In this document: piece after piece, positions 44,497 to 52,873 of the stretch | Numbering within the stretch: position 1 is the stretch's first letter | Layout: each line of letters begins with the position of its first letter | Assembly (NCBI GenBank): GCA_037442365.1 | Contig: JBBIQK010000001.1 | Location: forward strand, 1-64,000 | DNA from: GBS-DC sp037442365 | GTDB lineage: Bacteria; Armatimonadota; Fimbriimonadia; Fimbriimonadales; GBS-DC | Direction of reading: 5' to 3' | DNA length: 64,000 bases | Translations under genes and position numbers: made by a program | The notes under the pieces: generated by a model | What the model was told of the DNA's origin: nothing | Database searches by the model: none | The model's input: only the letters and a program-made list of their open reading frames with translations

Positions 44497-45255
44497 CTAC
44501 AGATTCGACAGCATGCGCTTGATGTTTTGCAGGCAGCGGGCGGCGGCTTCAATCGGCGGGCGATGGTAGCGCTCCTGCTCCACAATCAGCCATTCCCACT
44601 GGTGTTGCAAGGCGAGGCGCAGGATGGCGGACATGTCAATCGCGCCCTCGCCGACCTCCACATCGTGCATCTCAGGCTTGCTGAGGTAGTCTTTCAGGTG
44701 CAGCGCGCGGATACGGTCCGCGTACTGCTGGCACAACTCTACGGCGTTCGCGCCGCCGTACTCCACCCAGTAGGTGTCGGGCTCCAGATAGAAGTAGCGC
44801 GGGTCAGTGTTCGCCATCAGGATGTCGATGGCGCGCGCGCCGTCGTGCTCCACAAACTCGTAGCCATGCAGATGGTACAGGAACGGCACATTCCCCGCCG
44901 CCAGCGATTCGCCAATCCGATTGAACCGCTCCGCGATGCGCTTCCAGTCGTCCGCGGACTGACGCTGCGACTCATCGATCCAGAAGGTCACGGCGTAGTG
45001 CCCGTTCCACTGGCGGCAGGCGTCGATGACCTGCTGCGGCTCGTTCTCCAGCGTGTTCAGGTCAAACCCCAGCCCGGCGATTTTCAGCCCCGTCTCCTGC
45101 AGCAGCTGCGCCATCGCGGGCGAGTGTTCGCCCATAAAGCCAGTCGTCTCGATGTATTCGTAGCCCATCTGCGCGACAGCGCGGATGGTTCCCTCAAAGT
45201 CCGCCTTCAAATCGTCGCGCAGGGTGTAGAGTTGCAGTCCGATTTTGGGTTGCAT
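44497..45255 (-). CDS. Sugar phosphate isomerase/epimerase (xylose isomerase-like TIM barrel)
   Basis: A 252-residue AP-endonuclease-2-superfamily TIM barrel (IGLQLYTLRDDLKADFEGTI, MGYEYIETTGF, NVPFLYHLHGYEF, FYLEPDTYWVEYGG, ALHLKDY, GEGAIDM). His, Glu and Asp residues at strand ends form the likely metal site. Proteins of this kind isomerise or epimerise sugars or inositols; the substrate is not deducible. GGAAGGAGG precedes the ATG. No sugar transporter is near. Confidence 0.8.
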   Translation of the reverse strand: MQPKIGLQLYTLRDDLKADFEGTIRAVAQMGYEYIETTGFMGEHSPAMAQLLQETGLKIAGLGFDLNTLENEPQQVIDACRQWNGHYAVTFWIDESQRQSADDWKRIAERFNRIGESLAAGNVPFLYHLHGYEFVEHDGARAIDILMANTDPRYFYLEPDTYWVEYGGANAVELCQQYADRIRALHLKDYLSKPEMHDVEVGEGAIDMSAILRLALQHQWEWLIVEQERYHRPPIEAAARCLQNIKRMLSNL

Positions 45256-45277
45256 TGTGCGCCTCCTTCCAGAATGG

Positions 45278-45919
45278 TTATAAGTAGGGGTTCGTTGCCC
45301 GTTCGACGCCAACGGTCGTGTCAGGTCCGTGTCCGGGGTGCAGAATCGTGTCGTCGGGCAGCGGCATCACGCGCGTGTGCAGATGTTCGCGCAGGGTGTG
45401 CATATCCGCGTAGGGGATGTCCGTGCGTCCGACGCTGCCCGCGAAGATGGCGTCGCCACAGAACAGGCGCATCGGCTGTGTGTTTTTCAGCAGGAACCCC
45501 AGATGTTCGGGCGCGTGCCCGCGCAGATCGAGCGTTTCGAACGCCAGCGCGCCGATGCAGAACTCGTCGCCCTCCGCCAGAAATCGGTCTGGCGCAGGCA
45601 CAGGCTCGGTGGGCGGCAGATTCAGATACACAGGATGCTCATGCGCCTGCTGCGCCCACAGCTCCCACTCGTTGCGGGCAATCCAGAACGGCGCGCCTGT
45701 GTGCGCCTGAACCGCGCGCACGCCCACCACATGGTCAAAATGCCCGTGCGTCGCCAGAATCGCCGCGACGGGCGGGTCGCCCAGCGCACGCAGCCGCTCC
45801 AGAATGCGCTCAGGCTCCAGTCCGGGGTCAATCACGGCGGTCTGGCGGGTCGCCACGCACTGCACCAGGTAGCAGTTCGCCTGCAGCACGCCCAGCGTCA
45901 GTTTCTCGATATGTACCAT
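45278..45919 (-). CDS. Metallo-beta-lactamase-fold hydrolase (glyoxalase II-like)
   Basis: A 213-residue MBL-fold hydrolase with the complete metal motif THGHFDHVVG, downstream His in LRGHAPEHLG, the GDAIFAGSVGRTD block and the final His in HPGHGPDTT. This set is typical of hydroxyacylglutathione hydrolase-like proteins found widely outside true glyoxalase II. Its ATG shares one base with the stop of secG (TGATG), so the genes are co-translated, although no functional link is evident. Confidence 0.85.
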   Translation of the reverse strand: MVHIEKLTLGVLQANCYLVQCVATRQTAVIDPGLEPERILERLRALGDPPVAAILATHGHFDHVVGVRAVQAHTGAPFWIARNEWELWAQQAHEHPVYLNLPPTEPVPAPDRFLAEGDEFCIGALAFETLDLRGHAPEHLGFLLKNTQPMRLFCGDAIFAGSVGRTDIPYADMHTLREHLHTRVMPLPDDTILHPGHGPDTTVGVERATNPYL

Positions 45920-46149
45920 CAGGGCATGTAGGTCACCACTGCGGTCAGCACGAACATCGTCACGGCGAGAATCAGCGTCAGGCGCGACAGGTTATCGTCG
46001 AAGCCGGGCTTCGCCTTGCCGAACATGCTGTCCGCCGCGCCCGGACTGAAGATGCCCTCCGAACGCGAAGTCTGAATCGCGACCAGCCCGATAAAAGCCA
46101 CCATGACAATGATGTCCATCCAGGTCAGCACTGCTTTTAAGATCTCCAT
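45919..46149 (-). CDS. secG: Protein translocase subunit SecG
   Basis: A 76-residue inner-membrane protein with two hydrophobic segments (residues ~8-26 and ~55-74) separated by a cytoplasmic loop containing SRSEGIFSPGAADSMFG, matching SecG. It assists SecYE in protein export. It overlaps tatA by 13 bases, placing subunits of the two main export systems in one operon. Confidence 0.85.
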   Translation of the reverse strand: MEILKAVLTWMDIIVMVAFIGLVAIQTSRSEGIFSPGAADSMFGKAKPGFDDNLSRLTLILAVTMFVLTAVVTYMP

Positions 46150-46364
46150 TGTCGCTCCTCGTCGTAGTCTATGTTCTGGATCCGCTCTCGGATTTCATCG
46201 ACGGGTTCCTCGAGCGATCGGGAGACTTCCTCGCCCGCTTTCTTGAATTCGCGCATGGCTTGTCCGACGGAGCGTGCGATTTCGGGCAGTTTGCGCGGCC
46301 CGAAAATCAGCAGCGCAATCACGAACAAGACCATGATTTCGCTAAAGCCAATGCTCCCAAACAT
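46137..46364 (-). CDS. tatA: Twin-arginine translocase subunit TatA/TatB
   Basis: A 75-residue protein with one N-terminal membrane helix (SEIMVLFVIALLIF), the FGPRKLPE hinge and an amphipathic helix (IARSVGQAMREFKKAGEEV) before an acidic tail. This is the standard TatA/E architecture; TatB cannot be excluded at this length. GGAGG precedes the ATG and GGTATAAT (-10 at 46393-46398) lies ~29 bases upstream. The Tat system fits the twin-arginine-like ferritin lipoprotein at 24394. Confidence 0.88.
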   Translation of the reverse strand: MFGSIGFSEIMVLFVIALLIFGPRKLPEIARSVGQAMREFKKAGEEVSRSLEEPVDEIRERIQNIDYDEERQWRS

Positions 46365-46392
46365 AATTGCCTCCGCTCCACGCGGCGGGAGT

Positions 46393-46398
46393 ATTATA
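46393..46398 (-). promoter_or_regulatory. -10 (TATAAT) of the tatA-secG operon
   Basis: AGGTATAAT on the minus strand ~29 bases upstream of tatA. Confidence 0.55.
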
Positions 46399-46471
46399 CC
46401 TCTAAGCGCTTGTGCGTTGTTTTGCAACCGCGCCCTTATCGGTGAGTGCGCTTCGCCTGCAAAGCCTTTTT

Positions 46472-46528
46472 GGAGTGCTGAAGCGCAGCTTCAGCATGCG
46501 CGGAAGCTCCGCTTCCGCACTCCATAAA
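46472..46528. repeat. Cloverleaf-like palindromic element
   Basis: An outer stem (GGAGTGC 46472-46478 with GCACTCC 46517-46523) encloses two hairpins: TGAAGC-GCA-GCTTCA (46479-46493) and CGGAAGC-TCC-GCTTCCG (46501-46517). The right half and its ATAAA flank are repeated exactly at 127-157. It lies in the gap between tatA and pilD. Confidence 0.75.
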
Positions 46529-46571
46529 GACGGCGCTTCGCGCACAAGTCGTAATCACACGGCAACGACAC

Positions 46572-47609
46572 CTAAAACCCTGCCCATTCGAAGTAGGCGC
46601 GCGTCCATGCGGCGAAGGTCGCGCCGAAGAGCATCACCAGCAGCGCGCCGATTGCCAGAAACGGTCCGAAGGGCAGCATGGTAGGCGTCTCCTCGAAGGG
46701 TTCATCGGCAAGTTCCTCCTCGGTCTGACCGATCGAGGCGTAGACACGCTGTTGCACGCGGCGCGGGAGCAAGGTAATGAGCGCGTCCACCCAGAGTGTG
46801 TAGAGCAGGCACGACAACAGCAGGCTCCCCAGCGGTTCGGGCGGGAGCGGCGCCTCCGCGTCGTGGGTTTCGGCGTCGCGCGTGGGACGCGCACGGCGGG
46901 CGCGCCAGTAGCTCCATAGCCCGCCCAGAATCGCGCCTGTCGCGATCGAGACGCCGAACGCAACCAGCATGCCGGGCGCAAGCAGCAGCGCGCCCATTCC
47001 GCGCACGAGCTTGATGTCGCCGTGCCCCATCGCATCGCGCCGAAACGCAATCCGCCCCAGAATCGCAATCGCGCTGAACAGTCCTGCGCCGATCAGCGCG
47101 CCAATCGTCGCGTTGCGCAGGCTCAGGGCGCCCAACGACGTCCAGTCCCAGTCGGTCGGCGCGCCCTTCAGCAACCCCGCATGGAGCAAGCCCAGAATCA
47201 GCAGCGCGACATTCAGCTCATCGGGGATAATGTAGTGCTGCAGGTCGATGAAAAAAATCGCAATCAGCACGGACGCCGCCAGCGCGTACACCACAAACCG
47301 CAGCGGCGATTCGCCCACAATCAGCCACTGATGCCACAACCACGCCCACACGCCCGCGTTCCACAACTCCACCAGAAAGTAGCGCAGGGGTATCGGCGCA
47401 CGGCAATAGCGACACTTGCCGCCCTGCAGCAGGTAGCTGAGCAGGGGGAACAGGTCGCGCACGCCCAGCCGATGCCCGCACTTCGGGCAGTGCGAGGGGG
47501 GGAAGGCTATCGAAAGGTTTCGGGGCAGACGGTAGATGAGCACATTTAAAAAGCTCCCTACCGCCGCCCCGAACGCGACGCCGAACACAATGCTCCACGC
47601 AGGAAGCAT
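46572..47609 (-). CDS. pilD: Prepilin peptidase / leader peptidase
   Basis: A 345-residue polytopic membrane aspartyl protease that cleaves and N-methylates type IV prepilins. The N-terminal GSFLNVLIYRLPR precedes a zinc site of two CxxC motifs (CPKC, CRYC). The two catalytic aspartates are visible in FIDLQHYIIPDEL and MGHGDIKL. About eight membrane helices are evident. A ~70-residue acidic insertion before the last helices is longer than usual. It overlaps pilC by one base. Confidence 0.93.
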   Translation of the reverse strand: MLPAWSIVFGVAFGAAVGSFLNVLIYRLPRNLSIAFPPSHCPKCGHRLGVRDLFPLLSYLLQGGKCRYCRAPIPLRYFLVELWNAGVWAWLWHQWLIVGESPLRFVVYALAASVLIAIFFIDLQHYIIPDELNVALLILGLLHAGLLKGAPTDWDWTSLGALSLRNATIGALIGAGLFSAIAILGRIAFRRDAMGHGDIKLVRGMGALLLAPGMLVAFGVSIATGAILGGLWSYWRARRARPTRDAETHDAEAPLPPEPLGSLLLSCLLYTLWVDALITLLPRRVQQRVYASIGQTEEELADEPFEETPTMLPFGPFLAIGALLVMLFGATFAAWTRAYFEWAGF

Positions 47610-48829
47610 TACGACTGGTTCTGGCTGAGATTCGAGATGACCTCAATCATCGGCAGGAACATCGAGATGACGATGAAGCCGACGATAAAGCCCAGTAACA
47701 CAATCATCACCGGCTCAATCGCAGCGGTGAGACTGGCGATGGTCATCTCCACCTCGTTCTCGTAGAAGTCGGCGATTTTGTTGAGCATGTGATCCAGCGA
47801 GCCCGACTCCTCGCCGACGCTGACCATATGGACGACCATCGGCGGGAACATCTTGCTGCGCTGGAGCGGGTCGGCGATTTTCTCACCTTCGCGGATACGC
47901 GCGCGCGATTCGATCACGGCGTCCGAGACGACCGAGTTGCCCACGACGCCCGCGACAGTCTCCATCGCCTGCAGTATCGGCACGCCCGACGCCAGCAGCG
48001 TGCCCATCGTGCGGCTGAAGCGCGCCATCACGATTTTGTGATGGAGCGGTCCGAACACGGGCACGCGCAGTTTGACCCGGTCGGCGACGCGCCGCCCCAC
48101 GCGCGTACTCACGAACAACTTGTACGCAATTAGTATCGCGACCACCGCGATAATCACCACATACCAGCGTTGCGTGAACAGCGCGCTCAGGTCAATCAGG
48201 AACTGCGTCGGCGCGGGCATCTCCTTGATGCCCAGCTCCTTGAACAGGCTGGCGAACTGCGGCACGAGCCACGAGACGAGGAAAATCACAATCCCGACCG
48301 CCGCCAGCAACACAATCACCGGGTAGGTCAGCGCGGAGCGGATTTTGCGGCGCAGCTCCACATCCTTCTCAAGGAAGCCCGCGATGCGCTGGAGCGACTC
48401 TTCCAGCACGCCGCCGACCTCGCCCGCGCGGATCAGACCGATAATCAGCTGGCTGAACGCTTTCGGGTGGCGCGCCATCGAGCGGGAGAGGCTCTCGCCC
48501 GATTCGACGCGCGCAGACAGGTCCATCAGGATTTTGCGCAGGCGGGCGTTGTTGGTCTGCGCCTGCAGCACATCCAGACAGCGAATCAGCGACACGCCCG
48601 CGTCGAGCATCGTGGAGAACTGGCGGGCGAAGATGGCAAGGTCGCTCAGTTTCACGCGCCCGTAGCCGCCCGCAGGCACGCGCGGCGCCTTGCGGTCTTC
48701 GGACACCTCCAGCACCTGTAGCCCTTCCGCCTGAAGCCGCTTCTTCAGCTCTTCCGCGTTGGGCGCTTCTACCTTGCCTGAACGGGTCTGCCCGTTCGCG
48801 TCCCGAATCGTGTAGTTAAAGTACGGCAT
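47609..48829 (-). CDS. pilC: Type IV pilus/type II secretion inner-membrane platform protein
   Basis: A 406-residue GspF/PilC protein. It has two homologous cytoplasmic four-helix domains (FARQFSTMLDAGVSLIRCLDVL and FSRTMGTLLASGVPILQAMETV) and three membrane helices. It anchors the pilus assembly ATPases. Ribosome site AGGAGG overlaps the region upstream. It is the third gene of a pilB-pilT-pilC-pilD run. Confidence 0.95.
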   Translation of the reverse strand: MPYFNYTIRDANGQTRSGKVEAPNAEELKKRLQAEGLQVLEVSEDRKAPRVPAGGYGRVKLSDLAIFARQFSTMLDAGVSLIRCLDVLQAQTNNARLRKILMDLSARVESGESLSRSMARHPKAFSQLIIGLIRAGEVGGVLEESLQRIAGFLEKDVELRRKIRSALTYPVIVLLAAVGIVIFLVSWLVPQFASLFKELGIKEMPAPTQFLIDLSALFTQRWYVVIIAVVAILIAYKLFVSTRVGRRVADRVKLRVPVFGPLHHKIVMARFSRTMGTLLASGVPILQAMETVAGVVGNSVVSDAVIESRARIREGEKIADPLQRSKMFPPMVVHMVSVGEESGSLDHMLNKIADFYENEVEMTIASLTAAIEPVMIVLLGFIVGFIVISMFLPMIEVISNLSQNQS

Positions 48830-48850
48830 GGTCGCTTGCCTCCTGAGTGT

Positions 48851-50056
48851 TTAGCGTCCGCGCGGGGGCTGTGCGCCCGGCGCGCCCGGCACACCGCCCG
48901 TGGGCGCAATCATCTTGCGCAGCTCGTCGGGGTTAATCGCTCGCGACATTGCCTCCTCATAGGTCACCCAGCCCTTCACATACAGGTCGCGCAGCGACTG
49001 ATCCATCGTCTGCATGCCCATCTGCCCGCTGGTTTGAATCATGGTGTGAATCTGGTGGGTCTTGTTCTCGCGGATGAGGTTGCGGATGGCGGGCGTGGCA
49101 ATCATCACCTCGACGGCGGGCACGCGCCCCGGTTGACCCGCGCGCGGCAACAACTGCTGGCTGACAATCGCCTGCAGGTTGTTCGCCAGCTGAATGCGAA
49201 TCTGCTCCTGTTGCCCCGGCGGGAACACATCGACGATACGGTCAATCGACTCGGCGGCGTTGTTCGTGTGGAGCGTGGCGAACACCAGGTGTCCCGTCTC
49301 GGCGGCGGTGATTGCCAGCTGGATGGTCTCCAGGTCGCGCATCTCGCCGACCAGAATCACATCGGGGTCTTCACGCAGCGCGGAGCGCAGCGCCGCCGCG
49401 AACGACTTGGTGTCCTGTCCCAGCTCGCGCTGGTTGATAATGCTGGAGCGGTGCTGGTGCAGGTACTCGATAGGGTCTTCAACGGTAATGATATGCACGC
49501 TGCGCTCGGTGTTAATCTGATTAATCATCGCCGCGAGCGAGGTGGACTTGCCTGACCCCGTGGGACCCGTCACCAGAATCAGTCCGCGCGGGCGGCGGGT
49601 GAGTTCTTCCAGCACAGGCGGCAGGTTCAGCTCGCGCACCGTCGGCACGCGGGCGGGAATCAAACGGAACGCCGCCGCGACTGCACCCTTATCCTTGTAC
49701 ACATTCACGCGGAAGCGCGCGATTTTGTGCAGGCTGTACGAAAAGTCCAGCTCGTAATTGGTTTCGAACTTCTGGATTTGTTCGTCGGTCAGGATTTCGT
49801 ACATCATGCGCTGGGTCTGGGTCGGCTGCGCTTTTTCGTAGTTGAGGCGTAGCAGCTGCCCATCCACGCGAATCACGGGCTCCACGAAGGGGCACAGGTG
49901 CAGGTCGGATGCGCCTTTCTCGGTCACGATGTAGAGCAGCTCGTCGATATGGGTATCTTCGAGGCTGCGCGGTTGCGCGACCGCGGGTTGTGCGGCAGGC
50001 GCTGTCGCCGCCCCGCCTCCGTGCGTCGGTGTGTTCGGCATCTGGTTCATTTGCAT
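48851..50056 (-). CDS. pilT: Pilus retraction ATPase PilT
   Basis: A 401-residue GspE-superfamily ATPase. A Pro/Ala-rich N-terminal extension of ~30 residues precedes the PilT core: GASDLHLCPF, Walker A GPTGSGKST, Asp box, VGEMRDLETIQLAITAAETGH, His box ATLHTNNAAESI and the C-terminal Ala/Pro/Gly-rich tail. PilT powers pilus disassembly and twitching. AGGAGG precedes the ATG. It follows pilB by 23 bases. Confidence 0.94.
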   Translation of the reverse strand: MQMNQMPNTPTHGGGAATAPAAQPAVAQPRSLEDTHIDELLYIVTEKGASDLHLCPFVEPVIRVDGQLLRLNYEKAQPTQTQRMMYEILTDEQIQKFETNYELDFSYSLHKIARFRVNVYKDKGAVAAAFRLIPARVPTVRELNLPPVLEELTRRPRGLILVTGPTGSGKSTSLAAMINQINTERSVHIITVEDPIEYLHQHRSSIINQRELGQDTKSFAAALRSALREDPDVILVGEMRDLETIQLAITAAETGHLVFATLHTNNAAESIDRIVDVFPPGQQEQIRIQLANNLQAIVSQQLLPRAGQPGRVPAVEVMIATPAIRNLIRENKTHQIHTMIQTSGQMGMQTMDQSLRDLYVKGWVTYEEAMSRAINPDELRKMIAPTGGVPGAPGAQPPRGR

Positions 50057-50079
50057 GGCTCGGTGAGACCTCCTGAGTA

Positions 50080-51843
50080 TTAATAGAATCCTGCGGTGAA
50101 GACCACGCGGCGTACCTCGTCGGGTGTGGTCAGCCCCTCGAGGACTTTGACCAGTCCGTCCTCGCGCAGCTCTTTCATGCCGTTCGCTTTGGCGGCTTCC
50201 TTGATGTCGGAGAGCGGCGCGCGGCGCACAATCAACTCGGCGATTTCAGCGTTGACCACCATCAACTCGTAGATACCGACGCGCCCGGCGTAGCCGCGCC
50301 CGCGACAGTGGTCGCACCCGACGCCTTCCCAGATGGTGACCATCTGGTCGGGGTTCTCGATCTGGAACCCGAAGGCGCGCAGGTCGGCGGCGGGGATTTC
50401 GCGCGGCTCCTTGCAGTGCTGACACACGCGGCGCGCGAGGCGCTGCGCCATTACGCCCGTGACGGTCGCTGCAATCAGGTACGGCTCCACGCCCATGTCC
50501 ACCATACGAATCACGGCGGAGGGCGCGTCGTTCGTGTGCAGCGTCGACAGCACCAGGTGTCCCGTCAGCGAGGCTTCAATTGCAATCTCCGCCGTCTCCA
50601 GGTCGCGCATCTCGCCGACCATGATGATGTCGGGGTCCTGACGCAGGAACGCACGCAGCGCACTCGCGAAGGTCAAACCCGCCTTGCGGTTCACCTGCAC
50701 CTGCGAGATTCCCGGCAACTGGTACTCAATCGGGTCTTCAATCGTCAAGATGTTCTTTTCGACGGAGTTCAGTTTGTGGAGTACCGAATACTGGGTAGTC
50801 GTTTTGCCCGACCCTGTGGGACCGGTGGACAGCACCATGCCCTGCGGCTGGATGACCAGCTCTTCGAGGCGCGCCTGTGTTTCGGGGGTGAATCCGAGCT
50901 TGTTGAGTCCCAGCAACACACTGGTCTTGTCCAGAATACGCATGACGATTTTCTCGCCGTGCGGGGTCGGGATGGACGAGACGCGCAAGTCGTAGTCTTT
51001 GTTCTGGTAGCGGATGGGGATACGCCCGTCCTGCGGCAGGCGTTTCTCGGCGATGTTCATCTCCGCCATGATTTTGTAGCGGGAGATGAGCGGCGCCTGC
51101 ACATATTTGGGCAGGGAGAGCGCTTCGTGCAACACGCCGTCGATTCGGTAGCGGATGCGCAGATTGCGGATTTGCGGTTCGACATGGATATCGCTGGCGC
51201 GTTCGTTGATGGCTTGCTGGATGATGGTGTTCGCCACGCGCACGATGGGACCTTCTTCGGCTTCGCGCAGCACGGCTTTTTCGTCGTCTTCGGCGTCGCC
51301 GCGCGCGCTATAGGCGGCGATGTCGGTCATCACGCTGCCGCGCAGGTCGGCAGGGCGCGCGGGCGCGTTGCCGTCCCCCGGCGCCGCCGGCGCGCCTTCG
51401 CCCGCCGCCGAGCCGCCGTATGCCTTGCGAATGGCGTCCTCAATCGCGCCGGGCGCGGCAATCACCGGGCGCACCGTGCAGCGCGAGTTGACACGCACAT
51501 CGTCTATCGCCATCACATTGCTGGGGTCCGACATCGCCAGATAGAGGATGTTGCCGTCTTTTTTCACGGGGATCACATTGTAGCGCTTGGCGATATGCTC
51601 TTTGACCACATTGAGCGCGGACGGCTCCGGCTGCACACGGTCCAGATCCACAAACGGCATCCCCAGCTCGAACGCTTTCGCCTCATAAGCGTCGCGCTCG
51701 CTCACCAGCGTCTGGTCGAGAAAAATCTGAATCAGCTCTTTGCCCGTTGACTGTTGCACACGGCGAGCGTCTTCCAGCTGCTCTTGCGTGATGAGACCCT
51801 TCTCCAGCAGATATTCGCCTGCTGTTCTGCGTGTCATAGCCAT
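50080..51843 (-). CDS. pilB: Pilus assembly ATPase PilB (GspE family)
   Basis: A 587-residue assembly ATPase. The N-terminal MshEN-type domain (GEYLLEKGLITQEQLEDA) can bind c-di-GMP in relatives, which is interesting given the GGDEF protein at 21520. The core has Walker A GPTGSGKTT, VGEMRDLETAEIAIEASLTGH, STLHTNDAP and a four-cysteine zinc site (CQHC and CDHC). An Ala/Gly/Pro-rich linker interrupts the N-terminal part near residue 150. AGGAG precedes the start at 51843. No pilin, pilM-Q or pilA is in the window. Confidence 0.95.
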   Translation of the reverse strand: MAMTRRTAGEYLLEKGLITQEQLEDARRVQQSTGKELIQIFLDQTLVSERDAYEAKAFELGMPFVDLDRVQPEPSALNVVKEHIAKRYNVIPVKKDGNILYLAMSDPSNVMAIDDVRVNSRCTVRPVIAAPGAIEDAIRKAYGGSAAGEGAPAAPGDGNAPARPADLRGSVMTDIAAYSARGDAEDDEKAVLREAEEGPIVRVANTIIQQAINERASDIHVEPQIRNLRIRYRIDGVLHEALSLPKYVQAPLISRYKIMAEMNIAEKRLPQDGRIPIRYQNKDYDLRVSSIPTPHGEKIVMRILDKTSVLLGLNKLGFTPETQARLEELVIQPQGMVLSTGPTGSGKTTTQYSVLHKLNSVEKNILTIEDPIEYQLPGISQVQVNRKAGLTFASALRAFLRQDPDIIMVGEMRDLETAEIAIEASLTGHLVLSTLHTNDAPSAVIRMVDMGVEPYLIAATVTGVMAQRLARRVCQHCKEPREIPAADLRAFGFQIENPDQMVTIWEGVGCDHCRGRGYAGRVGIYELMVVNAEIAELIVRRAPLSDIKEAAKANGMKELREDGLVKVLEGLTTPDEVRRVVFTAGFY

Positions 51844-51918
51844 TGGTTATCACTCCTACCCATATAGTCCCTGCCGCTCGTATGCGTACAATTATAGCAC
51901 ATCCGCACGAGCGTATGG

Positions 51919-51924
51919 TATAAT
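51919..51924 (+). promoter_or_regulatory. -10 (TATAAT) of the gene at 51976
   Basis: GGTATAAT on the plus strand, ~51 bases before the start codon, in the divergent region with pilB. Confidence 0.6.
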
Positions 51925-51975
51925 CTTCTGCGAGCGGGACTCGATTCCTGCCGATTTGGAAGGAGGCGTATGAAA

Positions 51976-52767
51976 ATGCGAACGCTGTGGTTGGTGGGAT
52001 TGGCGGCGGTTGTGTCGCTGGGCAGTGCGCAGACGCGCACGCAACGCGGCGCGACTAAGCAAGAAGATGGGCGCGTTCCGATTGCGCAGGCGGCGCAGGA
52101 ACTCGCGCAAAAATTTAAGGTACAGATTGTGGTGGACCCTGCGCTGACTCTGCGGGTGAACCCACCGCAGGCGGACGACCTGGAGCGCGCGCTCGACGAA
52201 ATGACGACGCAGGCGCGCGATGTGGTCTGGCGCAAGGTCTACACCAACAAAGTGCTGGGCGCCGAGCCAAACGCCGAACAGATTCTGAGCGCGGTGCGCG
52301 CGCTTATCACCATCGAACTGGGCGGGGTGATGGTGGTCAATCCGCGCGCGGCGACGCTCAACTCGTTCGTGGCGAACTATCCCGCGCCGCCTGACCTGGA
52401 GAACACGCTGGAGCAGATGCAGCCGCCGTTCAGCGCGAAGCCCGTGTATGTGATTCTGAACCCCAAGCCGCAGGGGGCGACCGCTCTGCGCGGTTCCAAA
52501 ACGGAACAGTTCGCCCAGATGCAGCAGCAGCTGATGGACCTGCTCGCGAAGATGAGTCCCGAAGAGCGCCAGCAGGCGTTGCAATCGGCGATGAGCATGT
52601 GGATGAACGCCGACCCGAACCTGCGCAACCAGATGATTTTTGAAGGCATGCGCATGTCGTTCGAATACTGGCAGACCCTCTCGCCTGAGCAGCAGCGCGA
52701 AATGATGGAGATGGGACGCAAGTTCTTCGAGCAGTATTTCGGCGGCGGTGGAATGCCCGACCTCTGA
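51976..52767 (+). CDS. Secreted protein with STN/secretin-like N-terminal motif
   Basis: A 263-residue exported protein with signal peptide (MRTLWLVGLAAVVSLGSAQ). The segment AQELAQKFKVQIVVDPALTLRVNPP resembles the short STN/secretin-N motif found in secretins and their partners. The C-terminal ~100 residues are Met/Gln/Glu-rich helices (MSPEERQQALQSAMSMWM, LSPEQQREMMEMGRKFF). GGAGG is nine bases from the ATG at 51976 and three from an ATG at 51970. Being divergent from pilB it may serve the pilus or secretion system, but this is inference. Confidence 0.65.
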   Translation: MRTLWLVGLAAVVSLGSAQTRTQRGATKQEDGRVPIAQAAQELAQKFKVQIVVDPALTLRVNPPQADDLERALDEMTTQARDVVWRKVYTNKVLGAEPNAEQILSAVRALITIELGGVMVVNPRAATLNSFVANYPAPPDLENTLEQMQPPFSAKPVYVILNPKPQGATALRGSKTEQFAQMQQQLMDLLAKMSPEERQQALQSAMSMWMNADPNLRNQMIFEGMRMSFEYWQTLSPEQQREMMEMGRKFFEQYFGGGGMPDL

Positions 52768-52783
52768 AAGCCCCTTTAAAAAT

Positions 52784-52812
52784 GAGGGGGCGCAAATCGC
52801 TTGCGCTCCCTC
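52784..52812 (+). terminator. Hairpin terminator after the gene at 51976
   Basis: A 12-bp stem with one G-T pair (GAGGGGGCGCAA / TTGCGCTCCCTC), five-base loop, 17 bases past the stop. The downstream T-tract is weak. Confidence 0.65.
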
Positions 52813-52873
52813 TGTATCTCCTGCCCACAAGCATGTTTCTCGCAACAGATACCCTCTTTTCAGCAGGTAGTGC

